Source: JACKCR01 sp041390305
GTDB lineage: Bacteria > Eisenbacteria > RBG-16-71-46 > CAIMUX01
Assembly: GCA_041390305.1 (NCBI GenBank)
Contig: JAWKQE010000015.1
Span: 1-64,000 of the forward strand
Direction: 5' to 3'
Length of the DNA stretch: 64,000 bases
This document shows positions 61,971 through 64,000 of the stretch, piece after piece. Position 1 is the stretch's first letter, and each line of letters opens with the position of its first letter. The notes beneath the pieces are model-generated. The model did not search any database. It was not told the DNA's origin and saw nothing but the letters and a program-made list of their open reading frames with translations. A program made the translations under genes and the position numbers.

Positions 61971-63221
61971 CTATCCCGCCACGGCCAGGGTTTGGCAGCC
62001 CAGGCGCTGGGCCATGTGCGCGGCGAGTTCCTCTGCGTCCTGGCCCACGCCGTCGAGGAAGGTCGAGTTGCGGCGACGCTGGAAAGGAAGGCCGAGTGCG
62101 TAGAGCCCGGCGACGGGGGTGATGCCGCCGTCGTGTTCCAGTTCTCCGCGCGCGTCGAGGACGGGCATCTGGAGCCAGGGGTACTCCCGGCGATAGCCCG
62201 TGGCCCAGAGAACGGTTTCGATCCCCTCGGCCCGGAGGTCGAGCTGGGTCGGAGCTTCGTCGAGCTCGATCGAGTCGGGCCGTGCATCGAGCGGGAACGC
62301 CCCTTCGAGGCCGCGCGCCGCGAGGAACCGGTCCACGCGGTCGAGCTGGCGGGTCATCTTCCTGTCCGCGTGCCGGACGGACTGGGCGAGGTCATCCGCG
62401 AAGCAGGCGTGACGACCGAGGAGACCGGAGAGTCGTCCCACGACCCTCACCCCCATGCGCGCGAGGACTCCGAGATCGAGGCTCCGGTGATCTTCAGTGC
62501 CCACGAGCTGGAGCGAGGGCTGATTCCGGGACCGGCCGAGATCGTTCACCTCGTCCGTGGTCTCTCGGGTGACACCAAGAGCGTCGAGCCAGTAGAGGAT
62601 GTCGCGACCCCGGTAGTTCCGGGGGAGTCGCGTGTGCTGCCCCACCGCGATCGTGACCGCCCTCCCCGAGCGTGCGATCTCCGCGGCGAGCTGGAGTCCG
62701 GTGGCGGACGCGCCGACGACGAGCACTCCACCCGGACCGAGCTGGCCCGGGTTGCGGTAGCGAGTCGGCACGACCTGCTCGATGCGGGGGTCGAGCGAGG
62801 CGGCCATGGTCGGGACGTTGGGCCGGGCGCAGGCACCGGTCGCGAGGACGACGTTGCCAGCGTCCCACGCTCCGTCGCTCGTCCGCACCTCGAAGCCATC
62901 TTCCTGGGGCTCGATCGCCTCGACGGCGACGCCGGTGCGAACGGGAGCGGAGAAGGAGCTGCGATAGTCTTCCAGGTAAGAGATCACTTCCGCCTTCGTC
63001 ATGAAGCCGTCGGCGTCCGGGCCGCGGTACGAGAAACCGGGGAGCCGGCTCTGCCAGCGCGGCGTGAGCATGCGGAGCGAGTCCCAGCGCTCGTTCCGCC
63101 AGCGCTGTCCGACCTCTCCACGCTCGAGGACGACATGGTCGATCCCGCGGCGGTTCAGGCAGTGGCTCATGGCGAGACCCGCCTGCCCCCCTCCCACGAT
63201 GACGACGTCCTTCCGCTTCAT
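61971..63221 (-). CDS. flavin-containing monooxygenase-like protein (CzcO/FMO family)
   Basis: The product has 416 residues; the ATG at 63221 follows AAGGAGATCGTC. The FAD site is DVVIVGGGQAGLAMSHCLNRRG, the NADPH site is GGVLVVGASATGLQLAAEIARSG, and a C-terminal ATG-type motif is ETVLWATGYRREYPWLQMP. FMO-type WRNERWDSLRMLTPRW is present. Such enzymes oxygenate N, S or carbonyl groups using NADPH and O2. It sits 75 bp after the OsmC gene in the same direction, suggesting a shared role in oxidative or xenobiotic metabolism. Confidence 0.87.
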   Translation of the reverse strand: MKRKDVVIVGGGQAGLAMSHCLNRRGIDHVVLERGEVGQRWRNERWDSLRMLTPRWQSRLPGFSYRGPDADGFMTKAEVISYLEDYRSSFSAPVRTGVAVEAIEPQEDGFEVRTSDGAWDAGNVVLATGACARPNVPTMAASLDPRIEQVVPTRYRNPGQLGPGGVLVVGASATGLQLAAEIARSGRAVTIAVGQHTRLPRNYRGRDILYWLDALGVTRETTDEVNDLGRSRNQPSLQLVGTEDHRSLDLGVLARMGVRVVGRLSGLLGRHACFADDLAQSVRHADRKMTRQLDRVDRFLAARGLEGAFPLDARPDSIELDEAPTQLDLRAEGIETVLWATGYRREYPWLQMPVLDARGELEHDGGITPVAGLYALGLPFQRRRNSTFLDGVGQDAEELAAHMAQRLGCQTLAVAG

Positions 63222-63295
63222 GACGATCTCCTTGGAAAGCGTGGGTCCCCCGGCCGGAACCGATCCCGGATCCGGCCGAAGGACCGCGTTGGCAT

Positions 63296-63874
63296 TCATC
63301 CGGCGTTCACCGTGATGGAGATGGGCAGCCCGTTGGTCAGGACGTCGTAGACTGCGGAGCGCTTCCGCGACTGCTCGACGATCTGCTCGAGCTTCTCGGC
63401 CGGAGCGTCGCCCGTGATCCGGAAGTTGACGCGCATCTCCTGGAAACCGTTCCGAACCTCCTTGGAGAGCCCGAGGAGACCCTGGAGATCGATGTCGCCT
63501 TCGATCGAGGACTGGACCGACTCGAGCCGGACGCCGCGCGCCGACGCGATGTTGCCGATCCCGGACGTGAGGCAGGAAAGGAGCGCGTGGAGGAGGAACT
63601 CGGGCGGGCTGGGGGCGTTGTCCTGGCCCACGAGGACCGCGGGGTGATCAGCGTCGTACACGAACTCCTTCTGGTGGGCCTGCTCGCCACCCGCGCCACT
63701 GTAGGAATGGATCGACGTGCGGCTGTGGGTGCCCCGCTCCCAGCGGTTCGTGGCCCGGAACTGGAACTTCGCGAGCTCGGGCTGGGCGCCCACGGCGTTG
63801 ATCGTGGCGAGGAGCGTCGGGGTATCCACACCGTTCATCGGCTCCGGCATCTTCTTCTCGGTCGTCGTCGTCAT
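63296..63874 (-). CDS. OsmC-family protein
   Basis: The product has 192 residues; the ATG at 63874 follows AGGGAGAAGAGAGCC. The OsmC core is readable: NRWERGTHSRTSIHSY, VLVGQDNAPSPPEFLLHALLSCLTSG (Cys101), then ISITVNAG at the end. Classical OsmC/Ohr peroxidases use two Cys; here the second position (RSAVYDVLTN) has none, so thiol peroxidase activity of the usual type is doubtful. This one-Cys form is common in OsmC-like proteins. It is first in a three-gene group with two flavoproteins. Confidence 0.87.
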   Translation of the reverse strand: MTTTTEKKMPEPMNGVDTPTLLATINAVGAQPELAKFQFRATNRWERGTHSRTSIHSYSGAGGEQAHQKEFVYDADHPAVLVGQDNAPSPPEFLLHALLSCLTSGIGNIASARGVRLESVQSSIEGDIDLQGLLGLSKEVRNGFQEMRVNFRITGDAPAEKLEQIVEQSRKRSAVYDVLTNGLPISITVNAG

Positions 63875-64000
63875 GGCTCTCTTCTCCCTTGTCGTTTCGG
63901 TCTGGTTTGGGTCGTTGAGTCTTCTGTCTGCGTCTCGATTCGCACGACCGCCTGGTCGCTTCTGTATGGGCATACGGAGGAGGAGGAGATGGACTGCCAC
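63875..64000. other. upstream region of the OsmC gene, window end
   Basis: This stretch is AT-richer than average (for example TTGTCGTTTCGGTCTGGTTT on the plus strand) and probably holds the promoter of the OsmC cluster. No gene start is visible before the window ends. Confidence 0.35.

Noticed and set aside
60630..63350. A 906-codon open frame on the plus strand opposite the OsmC/flavoprotein genes
   Set aside because: It is antisense to two well-recognised flavoprotein genes. In very GC-rich DNA the reverse complement of codons is often stop-free; the protein is Arg/Val/Gly-rich without domain pattern.
1..64000. tRNA, rRNA or prophage attachment sites
   Set aside because: No cloverleaf with a TTCGANTC loop, no rRNA-like stretch and no integrase was recognised by eye. 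A tRNAscan or Infernal run would settle this.

Overview
The window is a high-GC bacterial chromosome segment, gene-dense on both strands. Several traits together suggest an uncultured member of the FCB superphylum or a neighbouring group (Eisenbacteria-, Krumholzibacteria- or Gemmatimonadota-like). It has many secreted proteins that end in a FlgD-like 'PSGxYxYR' beta-sandwich, a PorV/PorQ-type outer-membrane protein, FG-GAP/UnbV surface proteins, and ECF sigma factor / Ser-Thr kinase / STAND-TPR regulators. This placement rests on gene content only. No rRNA, tRNA or ribosomal-protein operon was seen that would fix it.

Layout. 0.2-11 kb: two secreted proteins with FlgD-like tails (a large surface protein and a PPAD-like arginine deiminase), an ACT-domain regulator, a MOSC protein, an M48 metalloprotease, a secreted unknown, YhbY and ferritin. 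11-19 kb: a membrane-anchored histidine phosphatase, then a regulatory block of an ECF sigma factor, a divergently transcribed Ser/Thr kinase-STAND protein and a convergent pseudokinase-STAND-TPR protein. 19-31 kb: a chemoreceptor with a CxxCH haem motif behind a structured leader, a PorV-like protein, an S41 protease, a three-gene ABC-2 exporter, an FG-GAP protein, and an HAD phosphatase coupled to endonuclease IV. 31-37.5 kb: a degraded surface-protein locus. A subtilase gene is split by a 1253-bp IS3-family element with 27-bp inverted repeats and a 3-bp target duplication; excision would restore the frame exactly. It is followed by a multiply frameshifted paralogue of the first gene and an orphan C-terminal domain. 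37.6-46.3 kb: UnbV/FG-GAP protein, HIT-like protein, two lipoproteins, RqcH-like NFACT protein and a CHRD protein.

46.3-60 kb is a surface-polysaccharide region: two SGNH hydrolases, two polysaccharide deacetylases, three GT-B glycosyltransferases, one GT-C membrane glycosyltransferase and a flippase. Five of these genes form a tightly overlapping minus-strand operon. 60-64 kb holds a 43-bp x 7 minisatellite and then an OsmC / flavin monooxygenase / FAD oxidoreductase cluster.

The observations most worth following are: (i) the sigma / active kinase / pseudokinase module with its unequal STAND partners, (ii) the CxxCH chemoreceptor with a hairpin-rich leader, (iii) the secreted PPAD-like enzyme that shares a C-terminal tail with five other proteins or fragments, and (iv) the IS3 insertion and the decay around it. 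All family names come from reading motifs in the sequence; no database search was run.
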